Source: a virus
Reading direction: 5' to 3' (one strand)
Virus record (IMG/VR): IMGVR_UViG_3300046684_000217
Coordinates: 1 to 48,670 of that record
DNA length: 48,670 nucleotides
Shown piece after piece: positions 39,593 through 48,000 of the stretch. The notes below the pieces were generated by a model. That model saw only the letters and a list, made by a program, of their open reading frames with translations, had not been told where the DNA came from and made no database searches. The position numbers were made by a program, and so were the translations under genes. Position 1 is the first letter of the stretch. Each line of letters begins with the position of its first letter.

Positions 39593-40075
39593 ATGGCATT
39601 TGTAGATATTGATATTTTAGAAGGTGGCATTGAAGTGTACCCAGCGGGTACCTACCGGCTGCGGGTGGAGAACCAAGAGCCGGAGACCTCCAAGTCAGAG
39701 GCGAACTTTGGTAAGCCCCTGCAAAAGATCACCTTCACGATTCTGAGTCCGGAGACGATGGCAGATCCGCTCACCGATACCGTCGTGCAGACCGGGGGGA
39801 AAAAGCTGGTGCGTAAATTCCCGCTGTGGAAGGGTGCGGGCGGGTTTATCTCTGACCTCATCCGTGCCTGTGGCTATCATATTGGCGGCGTCGGCTTTGA
39901 AACCAAGGACATCAATGGCTCTGAAGTGATGGCGGTTATTACCACCAAGGTCTTTCGTGAACAACTCTCGAATGACATCGAACGCTTCTATCCGGTGCCG
40001 CAGAAGGGTAAGGAATCCCCTGGAGTGCGGGGCATGAAGGCAACGGCTGAGTCTGAGGAAGACGTACCCTTCTAG
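39593..40075 (+). CDS. ssb: SSB-like single-strand DNA-binding protein
   Basis: 160 aa; AAAAAGGAAA precedes ATG. Beta-rich body with VYPAGTYRLRVENQEPETSK, FGKPLQKITFTILSPET and KKLVRKFPLWKGAG, followed by a flexible, acidic end with the classic tip EEDVPF, which docks partner proteins in SSBs. This fits phage ssDNA-binding proteins of the DUF669-like type more than bacterial SSB. Neighbours are Sak4-like and nuclease genes. It should coat ssDNA in replication and recombination. Confidence 0.75.
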   Translation: MAFVDIDILEGGIEVYPAGTYRLRVENQEPETSKSEANFGKPLQKITFTILSPETMADPLTDTVVQTGGKKLVRKFPLWKGAGGFISDLIRACGYHIGGVGFETKDINGSEVMAVITTKVFREQLSNDIERFYPVPQKGKESPGVRGMKATAESEEDVPF

Positions 40076-40086
40076 GTGTACGAAAC

Positions 40087-40108
40087 CTCCCCGCCACGTG
40101 GCGGGGAG
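40087..40108 (+). terminator. Perfect 22-bp palindrome after the SSB gene
   Basis: CTCCCCGCCAC / GTGGCGGGGAG: eleven plus eleven bases, no spacer. In RNA it forms a strong hairpin directly after the SSB stop and before the ribosome site of the next gene. There is no T tract, so it may stabilise the SSB end or attenuate read-through. Confidence 0.6.
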
Positions 40109-40123
40109 AAATGGGGGGAAACT

Positions 40124-40651
40124 ATGCACGAATTATTTGCCACAATGGACAAAGCTACGCAGCCCCAGGTTGCGCTCCTGGGTGCCCAAGAACACCACCT
40201 CTTGGTCGCCATGCCGTACTGCATTGGGCTTGTCATGATGCGTGTCTCTGGGGCCGAACAGGAGCTATTGCGGAGCATTTGTGAGGGTCTGGTGAAGACC
40301 CATGCAGGCTATTGTGAGGACGCGCATGGCCTTGGAAAGGCCACAAGTGGTGAATCCAGACCGCCGATTGATTCTGTGATTGCCTATCACCAGTGGCATA
40401 CGATGGTCATGCACCATAAGCCGCTGCCCTTTGCCCTCGGTGCGCTCTCCGTCATGTACGGCAACTCAACGGCCTACGATACCCATTTCGAGGAGCTTCT
40501 TGCTCCGTACCGGGTGCGTGAGGATCTGATTGAGGAAGGAGCCAAGCAGAGCTGTGCCTATACGGTTGCGGTCTGGGATGCGCTGGTCTCGATGCTCACT
40601 GGAGATGGCCTTGAAAAGGCCACAAGGGAGGCTACTGATGCCGTGGGTTGA
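40124..40651 (+). CDS. 175-aa protein, unknown
   Basis: Start at ATG 40124 (MHELFATMDK) with GGGGGGAAAC upstream; a GTG at 40076 would translate through the palindrome. Mostly helical, with HHLLVAMPYCIGLVMMRVSG, YHQWHTMVMHHKPLPFALG and several Cys. His/Met-rich stretches might bind metal, but no known motif matches. The gene carries a 22-bp hairpin-forming sequence twice. Confidence 0.65.
   Translation: MHELFATMDKATQPQVALLGAQEHHLLVAMPYCIGLVMMRVSGAEQELLRSICEGLVKTHAGYCEDAHGLGKATSGESRPPIDSVIAYHQWHTMVMHHKPLPFALGALSVMYGNSTAYDTHFEELLAPYRVREDLIEEGAKQSCAYTVAVWDALVSMLTGDGLEKATREATDAVG
40326..40347 (+). repeat. Hairpin repeat, copy A
   Basis: ATGGCCTTGGAAAGGCC plus CACAAG; it contains GGCCTT-GGA-AAGGCC, a 6-bp stem. 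Matches 40605-40626 at 21 of 22 positions. Encodes HGLGKAT. Confidence 0.6.
40605..40626 (+). repeat. Hairpin repeat, copy B
   Basis: ATGGCCTTGAAAAGGCC plus CACAAG; same 6-bp stem with a GAA loop. It lies at the gene's 3' end, 12 bases before the next ATG. Encodes DGLEKAT. Confidence 0.6.
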
Positions 40652-40781
40652 AATTCTCTGGGCCTTGTCCTGGGTGATCATTTCCTTTGTTGTCGGCTTT
40701 AAAATCGGGGCCTTTGAGCAGCGGAATAAAGAGCGGTTAGGAGAAGTCCATGAGAATCTTAGCGATCGTGCCAAAGTATAA
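40638..40781 (+). CDS. 47-aa single-TM mini-protein
   Basis: GGGAGG six bases before ATG, inside the previous gene (14-base overlap). A TM segment (VEILWALSWVIISFVVGFKIG) is followed by a charged tail (EQRNKERLGEVHENLSD). A small membrane-anchored protein of unknown role; its end overlaps the zinc-finger-like gene. Confidence 0.6.
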   Translation: MPWVEILWALSWVIISFVVGFKIGAFEQRNKERLGEVHENLSDRAKV

Positions 40782-40974
40782 TGCCGATTATGGCAAATGC
40801 GACCTCTGTAAATGGGAGATTCAACGCGGCTCGCCTGCGCTCTTACGAGAACATCTCATCGCCTGGCACCTGATTATTGAAGACGCCGCACTCACTGAAG
40901 TATTAGGCTGGAAACGTCTGCCGCCGAAAGAACGTATCCGCCTGGAACAACCACAGATAACGAACAACGTTTGA
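40750..40974 (+). CDS. C2H2-type zinc-finger-like protein
   Basis: 74 aa; TTAGGAG precedes ATG. C17-x2-C20 and H35-x4-H40 (KCDLCKWEIQ ... LREHLIAWH) form a single-finger pattern with a spacing close to that of C2H2/BED fingers. The second half is charged and helical. Expected to bind zinc and perhaps nucleic acid; a role in regulation or replication is inference. Confidence 0.6.
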   Translation: MRILAIVPKYNADYGKCDLCKWEIQRGSPALLREHLIAWHLIIEDAALTEVLGWKRLPPKERIRLEQPQITNNV

Positions 40975-40987
40975 TTGGAGAATTTTC

Positions 40988-41215
40988 ATGACGCGTCCGC
41001 TACAGGAACTCCTGATCTTTCTTTTTCTGGTCATTACGGGTGTGGCTATGTATGTGAGCTGGCGTACAAGCAAACCGCCCTGCGTATGGAAGACAATCGC
41101 AGAGCCGACCTGCACGCCTGAGCCTGGGCAGATCACGGTACTGGAGGAAGATGGATGGCATTGGATTGATGGGCCAACGAGGCCAATGCAGAAGGATATG
41201 TATGCACCCCGATAG
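40988..41215 (+). CDS. 75-aa membrane-anchored protein
   Basis: N-terminal TM or signal anchor (LQELLIFLFLVITGVAMYV) followed by a soluble part with two Cys (PPCVW, PTCTP), Trp and acidic residues. No A-x-A cleavage site is clear, so an anchored, periplasm-facing protein is likely. Overlaps the next gene by 14 bases. Confidence 0.6.
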   Translation: MTRPLQELLIFLFLVITGVAMYVSWRTSKPPCVWKTIAEPTCTPEPGQITVLEEDGWHWIDGPTRPMQKDMYAPR

Positions 41216-41558
41216 CTATAAAGTCATGCACTACCACGAAGCGAAATCGAATACCGACATTTATGTGTGGAACGCGCGCGATGGGGCCGCACCCGAGCGG
41301 ATCGCGATGGGCAAGCAATCCTTTGTTCATATCAACCCTGACTGTGATATCTTCATGCCCAACCACGTTCCCGATACGGGCGACTGGGTATTTGTTCCGG
41401 GTTTTATTGCTGCGAGTACGCCGGATGGAGTGCCGCCCCATGCGCCGGTACTACGCCAGGTAGACGGTGAGCTGTGGTCCTACTTCCATGCCCGTGCCAT
41501 TGGCTATGAGGAAGGATTGGCGGCTCGTGCCCCAGAGGAGGGCACACGTGATTCTTGA
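41202..41558 (+). CDS. 118-aa conserved-looking protein, unknown
   Basis: Start at 41202 (MHPDSYKVMHY) with AAGGAT upstream; the longer reading from 41151 overlaps the TM gene further. The string HINPDCDIFMPNHVPDTGDWVFVPGFI has many His, Pro and Asp that could bind a metal. The end overlaps the 25-aa ORF start. Unrecognised. Confidence 0.65.
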   Translation: MHPDSYKVMHYHEAKSNTDIYVWNARDGAAPERIAMGKQSFVHINPDCDIFMPNHVPDTGDWVFVPGFIAASTPDGVPPHAPVLRQVDGELWSYFHARAIGYEEGLAARAPEEGTRDS

Positions 41559-41625
41559 TGCTGGGTTCTTTCTCTTGATCTGTATTGTCATTGTCATGCT
41601 CATGCTGCTGATAAAGCATGAATAG
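41548..41625 (+). CDS. 25-aa single-TM micro-protein
   Basis: GTG with a very strong GAGGAGG seven bases upstream. Codes for MILDAGFFLLICIVIVMLML and a short polar end (LIKHE): a single hydrophobic helix. The ribosome site and TM content argue that it is real despite its size. Possibly a toxin-like, lysis-related or membrane-regulating peptide. Confidence 0.45.
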   Translation: MILDAGFFLLICIVIVMLMLLIKHE

Positions 41626-41651
41626 GAAGGAAGGGGGGTGGTTATGTTGGG

Positions 41652-42053
41652 GTGAGTGAGGAGTGGTATCAAACGGCCTTGTTCAAGGTCCGTAGGAAGG
41701 TTCCGAAGAAGCTTACTCAGAAGCTAGAAACGCTTGGTCCTGAAGATTATTTGGCCGAGCAACTCGACGTACGCGAGATCCCGTACGAACGACAGTTTAA
41801 GTTTAATCCGAGACGCCAGGTGAGAGCCGATTTTCTCATCAAAGGCACCCGTCTGCTCGTGGAAGTCGATGGCGGGACGTGGATGAAAGAGAAGAAAGCG
41901 CACAACAGCGGCGAGGGATACGAGTATGACCGTGTGCGTGATGCTGAAGCGCTCCTGCTTGGCTATGTGGTGCTGCGTGTCGTCCCTCGTCAGGTCAATA
42001 GTTATCAGGCGTTGCAATGGATTCAACAACTCATGCTCATGACCAAAGAGTAA
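41652..42053 (+). CDS. Vsr/DUF559-like PD-(D/E)XK endonuclease
   Basis: 133 aa from a GTG. The pattern YERQFKF (E46), VRADF (D60), LLVEVDGG (E71, D73) and W-x8-H followed by GEGYEYDRVRDAEALLLGY and VVLRV is that of the Vsr/DUF559 fold. The active site would be E46, D60, E71. It probably cuts or resolves branched or nicked DNA in the replication module. It is distinct from the Cas4-like gene. Confidence 0.75.
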   Translation: MSEEWYQTALFKVRRKVPKKLTQKLETLGPEDYLAEQLDVREIPYERQFKFNPRRQVRADFLIKGTRLLVEVDGGTWMKEKKAHNSGEGYEYDRVRDAEALLLGYVVLRVVPRQVNSYQALQWIQQLMLMTKE

Positions 42054-42076
42054 ATTTTCTGGGGGAGGATTTGCCT

Positions 42077-43327
42077 ATGCAAGTAATCGATTGGGAAGAC
42101 TGGGTGCCACCATCTGGCTTTCTCAACAGATACATTCAGTGGACCGCCAACCATGAGGGGCCTTTGCGATTCCAGTTCTGGACCGCACTCACGGTCTTAA
42201 GTGCTGCCGTGGGCCGCCGCTACTACATTAGTAAGGGGTTCTACAATGTGTTCCCTAATCTTTACACGCTTCTCATTGCCCCCTCGGGTAGATGTAGAAA
42301 GACCCGCACTAGTTCTATTGGCATCTCCCTCTTGGAAAAGCTCGACGTGCGGCAAATGAGTACGAAATTTACGCCCGAAGATTTGATTAGTCGCTTGGAA
42401 TCTATCGAGGTCAGCGGCACCAGGATTATCAAACGCGCCGAAGGCTTCCTCTATGCTTCTGAACTCACCGTCATGCTCGGTAAACAACGCTACAACGAAG
42501 GTATGATCGACCTGCTCACTGACTTTGCCGACGCTCCCAACTACTGGTCCTATTCCACCAAAGGCGGTGGCAAGATCGAACTCAATAATGTCTGTATCGT
42601 TATGCTTGGGTGCTCGACGATGGATCTCCTCGGCGATGCGATCCCACAGAAAGGCTTCGGTGGTGGCTTCCTTGCTCGTATCATCCTCATCGTCCAGCAA
42701 CAAACGCAACGCTCCTTCGCTATTCCCAAAGAGCAAGACAAGACCATCAAACGCGAGCTTGCTGACTTCTTGGCGCGTATTCGGAAACGCTCAGGTCAAT
42801 TCACCTTCTCTCCGGATGGCCTGCGCTGGTACGAAGACTGGTATCACTCCTGCCGTGACATCGATAATGATCTCCGTCTCAATGGCTACTTCGAACGCAA
42901 ACCGGATCACTTACTGAGAGTCGCTATGCTCTTGGCGCTGGCTGAGGAGGTCGATCTGATCCTTACTCCCGATCTCTTGCAGCGGGCCGAACGTATCTTA
43001 AATGCGGTCGAGCCGCACATGCCCGAGGCACTGCGTGAGATCAATACCAGTATGAGCGGCAAAGAATCCAACCGCGTGATGGATATGATTCGTTCCAAGA
43101 AAGCAGACGGCCTTGATTATGAGACCCTCATGTCCGGCACGATCCAGTACATGGCTCCCAAAGCAGTCGATGAAGCCATCCGTGGGCTCAGACTGGCGGG
43201 GAAGATTGATGAGGTGATTACCCCGCAAGGCCGCAAGTATACCGAGAGGAATGGCGTGCCCTATACCAATGGCAATGGGCACGCGTCTGTGGAAGACAAC
43301 GAACTACTCACAATGAGGGAGGACTGA
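42077..43327 (+). CDS. DUF3987-type replication ATPase/helicase-like protein
   Basis: 416 aa. The start at 42077 (MQVIDWEDWV) has GGGGGAGGA upstream; the longer reading from 42017 overlaps the nuclease gene. Features: NLYTLLIAPSGRCRKT with a P-loop variant APSGRCRKT at 68-76, FLYASELTVMLGKQ (E129), DAPNYWSYSTKGG, IVMLGCST (174-181) and FGGGFLARI with a likely Arg finger R201. Such DUF3987 proteins replace DnaB-type or primase-helicase functions in phages and plasmids. The P-loop lacks the usual G before K, as seen in this group. The last 80 residues may be a winged-helix end. Confidence 0.75.
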   Translation: MQVIDWEDWVPPSGFLNRYIQWTANHEGPLRFQFWTALTVLSAAVGRRYYISKGFYNVFPNLYTLLIAPSGRCRKTRTSSIGISLLEKLDVRQMSTKFTPEDLISRLESIEVSGTRIIKRAEGFLYASELTVMLGKQRYNEGMIDLLTDFADAPNYWSYSTKGGGKIELNNVCIVMLGCSTMDLLGDAIPQKGFGGGFLARIILIVQQQTQRSFAIPKEQDKTIKRELADFLARIRKRSGQFTFSPDGLRWYEDWYHSCRDIDNDLRLNGYFERKPDHLLRVAMLLALAEEVDLILTPDLLQRAERILNAVEPHMPEALREINTSMSGKESNRVMDMIRSKKADGLDYETLMSGTIQYMAPKAVDEAIRGLRLAGKIDEVITPQGRKYTERNGVPYTNGNGHASVEDNELLTMRED

Positions 43328-43329
43328 AT

Positions 43330-43647
43330 ATGGTGCGTCAGTGGGATGAAGCCGCTCGTCTGCGTGGGTATGTCAGCCTGAAAGCCTTGCTCATTCAGAA
43401 GTACGTTCTGGAAGGACGCGGGTCGGGCTGGCTTGCTGTGTGGCTAGGAAACTCACGTTGGACCGTAATAAAGTGCCTCAAACGCTACAACATTCCGGTT
43501 CGTGGGCCGGGTCTGTTCTACTTGTCGCCGACCGAACGCGATCACTGGAACATCGTGCTCAAACGCGAGATTGCATACCGGGAACTGCGCTCGCGTCCGC
43601 TGATTCCGGCACCAACAAGAAAGGAAATATCTCTGGAAAGGAGGTGA
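43330..43647 (+). CDS. HTH DNA-binding-like protein
   Basis: 105 aa, directly after the ATPase gene. A homeodomain-like HTH is seen in WLAVWLGNSRWTVIKCLKRYNIP, preceded by GYVSLKALLIQKYVLEG. Basic throughout, with Arg-rich C-terminus. A transcription or replication-initiation factor is inferred. It may be the activator of the late promoter, but nothing proves that. Confidence 0.65.
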   Translation: MVRQWDEAARLRGYVSLKALLIQKYVLEGRGSGWLAVWLGNSRWTVIKCLKRYNIPVRGPGLFYLSPTERDHWNIVLKREIAYRELRSRPLIPAPTRKEISLERR

Positions 43648-43742
43648 TGTGTAAAATAGGAAAGGCGTCACGCAAGCGTGGTGAGGGGCCAGAGGAAAAC
43701 CCCTCATCACAAAACACCAACCACAAGGAGAGGTCAGTATAG
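43647..43742 (+). CDS. 31-aa basic micro-ORF
   Basis: ATG overlaps the previous stop (TGATG) behind AAAGGAGG, which is very strong but only two bases from the ATG. Codes for MCKIGKASRKRGEGPEENPS and a polar end. Its codons also hold the hairpin 43682-43706 and the AACACCAACCACAAGGAG leader. It may be a leader peptide or not translated. Confidence 0.3.
   Translation: MCKIGKASRKRGEGPEENPSSQNTNHKERSV
43682..43706 (+). terminator. Intergenic hairpin before the secreted-protein genes
   Basis: TGAGGGG / CCCCTCA with an 11-base loop. A second small stem (CACGC-AA-GCGTG) lies at 43667-43678. No T tract. May separate replication genes from the three end genes of the operon. Confidence 0.4.
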
Positions 43743-43775
43743 CAAGCCTCTCTGTTACTGAAAAGGATTACCCAA

Positions 43776-44102
43776 GTGAAAAAGTTTGCCTTTGCATTGT
43801 TTGTTTCTGGTCTGCTGTTCTCTGGCTCTGCTCATGCCGCCTGCCTCAATAACAACGTGGCAAAAATTTCGGTCTATAGCCAAACGCCGTGCGGGGCGGG
43901 AGTCTGCGTCCAGTTCGATACCTACGATCTAGATAACTTGAGCAAACGCGGCGTGAAAATCTATCGCGGCAGCATGCTGCTCTACAACTCTGCGCAGAGT
44001 TTCTTTACCGGTCAATTGTTCCGTGGTGATCTGGTGGTAGCCCCAAACGTCAACACCTGTGGTGAGATCGTCACCCAGCAACGTGTCTTACAGATTCAGT
44101 AG
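43776..44102 (+). CDS. Small exported protein
   Basis: 108 aa from a GTG. A classic Sec signal of 21 residues (MKKFAFALFVSGLLFSGSAHA) and mature part starting ACLNNN, with Cys in CLNN, TPCGAGVCVQ and NTCGE: four cysteines that may form two disulfides. Beta-rich. It is unusual among phage early genes to encode an exported protein. Possible role: surface modification or superinfection exclusion (inference). Confidence 0.75.
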   Translation: MKKFAFALFVSGLLFSGSAHAACLNNNVAKISVYSQTPCGAGVCVQFDTYDLDNLSKRGVKIYRGSMLLYNSAQSFFTGQLFRGDLVVAPNVNTCGEIVTQQRVLQIQ

Positions 44103-44105
44103 AGT

Positions 44106-44297
44106 ATGAAACGCTACACGATCTGGGATGGTCCGTTCTCAGCTCGGGTGCCGGTGGGCGTCACGCCCACCGTTATCTATACCAAAGCCAAGTGGCCGCG
44201 CGGTGCTGTGGCCTATGCCTTTGGTAAGGTCTACCGAGCGACCCATTATCGCAAACGAAAAACCGTGTTCACTCGCGTAGTTATCAGCGAATTATAA
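44106..44297 (+). CDS. 63-aa basic beta-rich protein
   Basis: Starts three bases after the previous stop. Basic and beta-rich (RYTIWDGPFSARVPVGVTPTVIY, VFTRVVISEL), without signal peptide. It sits between the two secreted-protein genes; no ribosome site is clear. Unrecognised. Confidence 0.55.
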   Translation: MKRYTIWDGPFSARVPVGVTPTVIYTKAKWPRGAVAYAFGKVYRATHYRKRKTVFTRVVISEL

Positions 44298-44327
44298 AAT
44301 AACAAAGGAGCAGTGTAGAATAGAGCA

Positions 44328-45002
44328 ATGAAGACAATACAATCGTTGGTTATTGGTGTCTGTGCATTACTTATGGGAGGGTTGGCATCAGCCGACCCAA
44401 CCACCATTTACTTTACTGGCACCACCGGCGTCTGTCGCTCGGTGCCCTGCAATGAACTTGATGTTGGGATTCTGCCCGGTCGCCCCTTCACCGGTCACTT
44501 TAGCTATGATGCCTTCACTGCCTTTCCCAATGATTGGGGCGGATTTGCCGGTGATGTCGAGAACTTTGTGGTCGAGTTCGAGAACATTACCTTTACCGCC
44601 AATGAGGCCGAGCTACGGGTCCAACCCTTTAATGGCGAACGCCAGTTCGTCGCCGTGGTGGGGGAAATCCCCGGTGGTTTCATGACCATTGGGGTAACCT
44701 CTACGGAGTTGCCAGCTCGTACCGATCTCTTGAATCCAACCGGCATTACCTGGGATTGCTTGCTATGGGGAGTCTGTGGCTTCCAAATCAGGATTCACGA
44801 CGCGCCCTTCTCGAACTATACGTTGCAGTATCCGACTGCGGTCTCTGCCTTCTATTCGCCGGTCGATGGTAGCAATGGCTCGCTGCAATTCGTGCCTGCT
44901 CCTGCTGCTCTGAGAAAGACTACCGGGAAACAACGGGGCGTACTGAAGAAGGAACTGCTCACGGATAAGAAAGTCGGGTGCTTCTGCTTGCCCCCTTCCT
45001 AA
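44328..45002 (+). CDS. Exported beta-rich protein, PEP-CTERM-like without anchor
   Basis: 224 aa. Sec signal of about 22 residues (MKTIQSLVIGVCALLMGGLASA), then TTIYFTGTTG and beta-rich sequence with GHFSYDA, AFPNDWGGFAG, NFVVEFENIT and two Cys-rich spots. Near the end LQFVPAPAALRK resembles the start of a PEP-CTERM signal (VPEPA) but the TM helix is missing and replaced by a Lys/Arg/Cys tail. It may derive from a host extracellular-matrix protein. AAAGGAG lies about 18 bases upstream. The stop overlaps the stop of the opposite ejection gene. Confidence 0.7.
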   Translation: MKTIQSLVIGVCALLMGGLASADPTTIYFTGTTGVCRSVPCNELDVGILPGRPFTGHFSYDAFTAFPNDWGGFAGDVENFVVEFENITFTANEAELRVQPFNGERQFVAVVGEIPGGFMTIGVTSTELPARTDLLNPTGITWDCLLWGVCGFQIRIHDAPFSNYTLQYPTAVSAFYSPVDGSNGSLQFVPAPAALRKTTGKQRGVLKKELLTDKKVGCFCLPPS

Positions 45003-48000
45003 CGTCCGCCTAACCGCTTCTTCTCTTCTTTGGTCGGCGGGACGTTTAACACCGCCCGCCCGACGCCCGCTAAATCTTGCGCCGTCATCATCCGGTAGAT
45101 GTCCTTCCCCATTCCCGCCCCTGGAATGTTGCCCTCAAGTGCTTTCTCCACATGACCGAGCATTGATTGGTGACTGAAGCCAGTCATGATCTTGGGCACC
45201 TCTAACCACCAGTTGAATCGTGGCCCGCCTGAGACAATCATCGGCTGAAAGAACACGTAGTTACCCATCTCCGCCCCAAGGATGGCTGCGGCACTGCCTT
45301 TGACCAGTGCGTTGGCCGCAAACCACCTCGTTGCGTGTGCGATGCGTTGCGCGTTGGTTCGTGTTCCTCCGGTGAAAATGTCCCTGAACTGCTGAATATA
45401 GGAGAGGGGAAAAGTGGCGTACTGGCCGACGAATCGGCCAGCTACGGAGTGCAGTGCCGGTGGGCGGTTGGGCATGTCATAGAGGTACTGAGTCTTGGCT
45501 ACGCTCTTGCGGATCGCCACGTTAATAGCTTCCTCGGTCTCGCCGTTATCGATCAAGGTTTTGATCTGTTGTTGTTCCTGCCAGTTGAAGTGGTCGATCT
45601 TGGTATCAGCAGCAAACTGTTTCCACAGTGGGCTGAAGATGCCGGGCGGTTCTGGGATGTCCGGGGCAATAGGAACTTCGGGCGGTGGTGGTGGTGTACG
45701 ATTGGGAATCATCACCGGTTGCATGTCGGCATCTTCCATTGCCTGGATAGCAAGCGGCTTCTTACTGTAGGGCACCTCGGTGCGGATGGATTCAACGAAG
45801 CCCTCGGCCTCGCGTTGTTCCTTCAGCATCATCACTCGCTGTCGCAAGCCGGGTCCCTTTGGTCCGGGCTTGGCTCCTGGTCCACCTGCCCGCTTGAGTC
45901 CCATCGCGACGTTGGCAACGTGGCCGTTAGGTACGCCGGGTTCCGCTACCGTGGCGTGCTCCGCTCCGCTCTTGGTTCTGATGTAGCCGGTTACCGTTCC
46001 TTTGACTGGCCGCAGTCCGCCTGCTTCCGCTGCCTCAAACGTGACTTCGGTTCCCATCGGGAATTGTTTCTGGAAGGTGGGCGAGACCGTGCCGTAGTTC
46101 TTGGGCATCGCGTGCGTGTTGGTAATGGTGGGAGGTGGTTTTGCTGCTGGTGCTCTCTGTATGGGTCGCATCGCCACGCCGCCTGCTCGTATCCCTGGCG
46201 GCATCATCGGCCCGGTGAAAGGAGGCGGAGCTGGAGGACCAATGGGAGGAGGCATGGCTTGCGCGGGCATTACTCCCCGTGGTGCGACTTTCGGAGCTTT
46301 CGCCTGGTAGCCGGGTAGATATCTGCGCATGAGGTTGAGTTGCGCCGAGCCTGGCACCAAGCGGTTAAAGTTGTCGGCCCAACTCAGTCCTTTGCCGCTC
46401 CATTGCAGCCAGTCAGCCATAGGTCCCGCGTCTGCCTCGGTCATAATCGGCGTATCAAGGAGCGCTCCGGCCTCGGCAATGCGTTGGCGTTGGGCTTGCC
46501 CGCCCTTGCCGAAGAGAGAGTTGATTGCGCGTGTAGTCTCTGGCCCGCCGAAATGCGGGTAGGTGCTCTGCACCAGTTGCAACCATTGTTTGCCAATCGC
46601 GCTGAGCCGGAAGCCAAAGTGCGCGGCGTAATTGGAGGCGTACATGGCCCCGTAGACTTTCTTGCCTAATTGCGTGACTTGATGCGGGGGAATGTCGGAG
46701 CCAACGCTGAGCTTTTGCATGGTCACACCGAGCCAGCGCATCGCCATCTCGTCGCTGTGATCGCCCCACCCTTTCACACTTCTCAGGTAGTGCTCCAGAT
46801 AGGTGTGTTGCTGTTGGCGCTGCATCGCCAAGGTCTCCCACGAGCTGCGAGCATTGGCCGGTAACGGTTGCGTCATCAACTCATCGGCAATCTGGACCGC
46901 TTCTCTCCACGCTTTGCCTGCTTTGATGGTGAAGCCGCCCTGTGAGAAGAAGGAGCGTGCCAACACTTCAATGTCATGCTCGGTTCCTTCGGCAAATGGC
47001 ACGTTGCCAAAGTTGACATCATCTGCCCAGAACGCCGCTTCTTTGGGCAGGTGGCCCGATGGAAAGGCTTTCTCTAGACTCCCGGTCTCGCGTACCCGAG
47101 GGATGATCTGAGTGAGGAGCTTGTTGCCATCGATACCGAACTCTTCACTGCCTCTGAGGAACAAGCTGCGGAACTGTTCGGCCTTCTGGGGGTCGAGTTT
47201 GTATTCTCTGATGAGATCGTTCCAGCCTGAGCTGCCGGGTTCCTCGGCCATCAGATGGACGTAGCCCTCGCGCTTGCTGCCGGGTCCGTGTTTGCCGATG
47301 CCTTTCACAAGTTGGGTGATCTCATCCTGGTAGGGTTGATTGAAGGCGCGGAACTCTGTGTAGGCCCGCTCCATCGGAATCACCACACGGGTGTGGAGCG
47401 GTGCGCCGAGCCTCGCTTCTACGTCCTTCAGTCTGACGGTCTGTGGTTGCAGACTGCTGGTGAAGTATTGCAAGACCGTCTGCCAGTTAGGAGTAACAGA
47501 AAGGTTCCCGACCATCGCATCATGGTTGACCACCTCTGCCGTGAGATAAAATCCGTTCTTGCCCTGCACCAAGAGGTCTTTGTAGGCCGCATCTTCAATG
47601 CGGTTGCTGCTGAGCGGATAGTCGTTGACAAATTGTCGGACCTCCTTTGCCGTCGTGAATCGTTTCTTGAAGTCCGCTCCTATCACACTGAACTCTTTGC
47701 CGACCCGTGTGACTCGCAACCCCTTGGCCGCTCGTCCATCCACCACCCGAATGCCCATGCCGAACTGCTCGAAGATGGCGTTCACTTTGTTCTGCGGTCC
47801 CTCGATGCTCGCGATCTCTCGGAGTGCAGCGCTCTCGCCGAACTGGAGCGGTGGCGGTTCGCCCTTGGCTGTGGCCTCAATGGCGTCCTTCAGTGCTTTG
47901 GGAAAGGTGCCCTCGTCGGCAATCTGACCATTGTTCATGGTGATTGTCAGCTTTGTTGTTTTGGGATTGATGACAACGGCGGGCGTGTGTTTCAGAATCG

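Noticed and set aside
40076-40123. GTG start that would lengthen the 175-aa gene
   Set aside because: It would translate through the 22-bp palindrome; ATG at 40124 has a better ribosome site.
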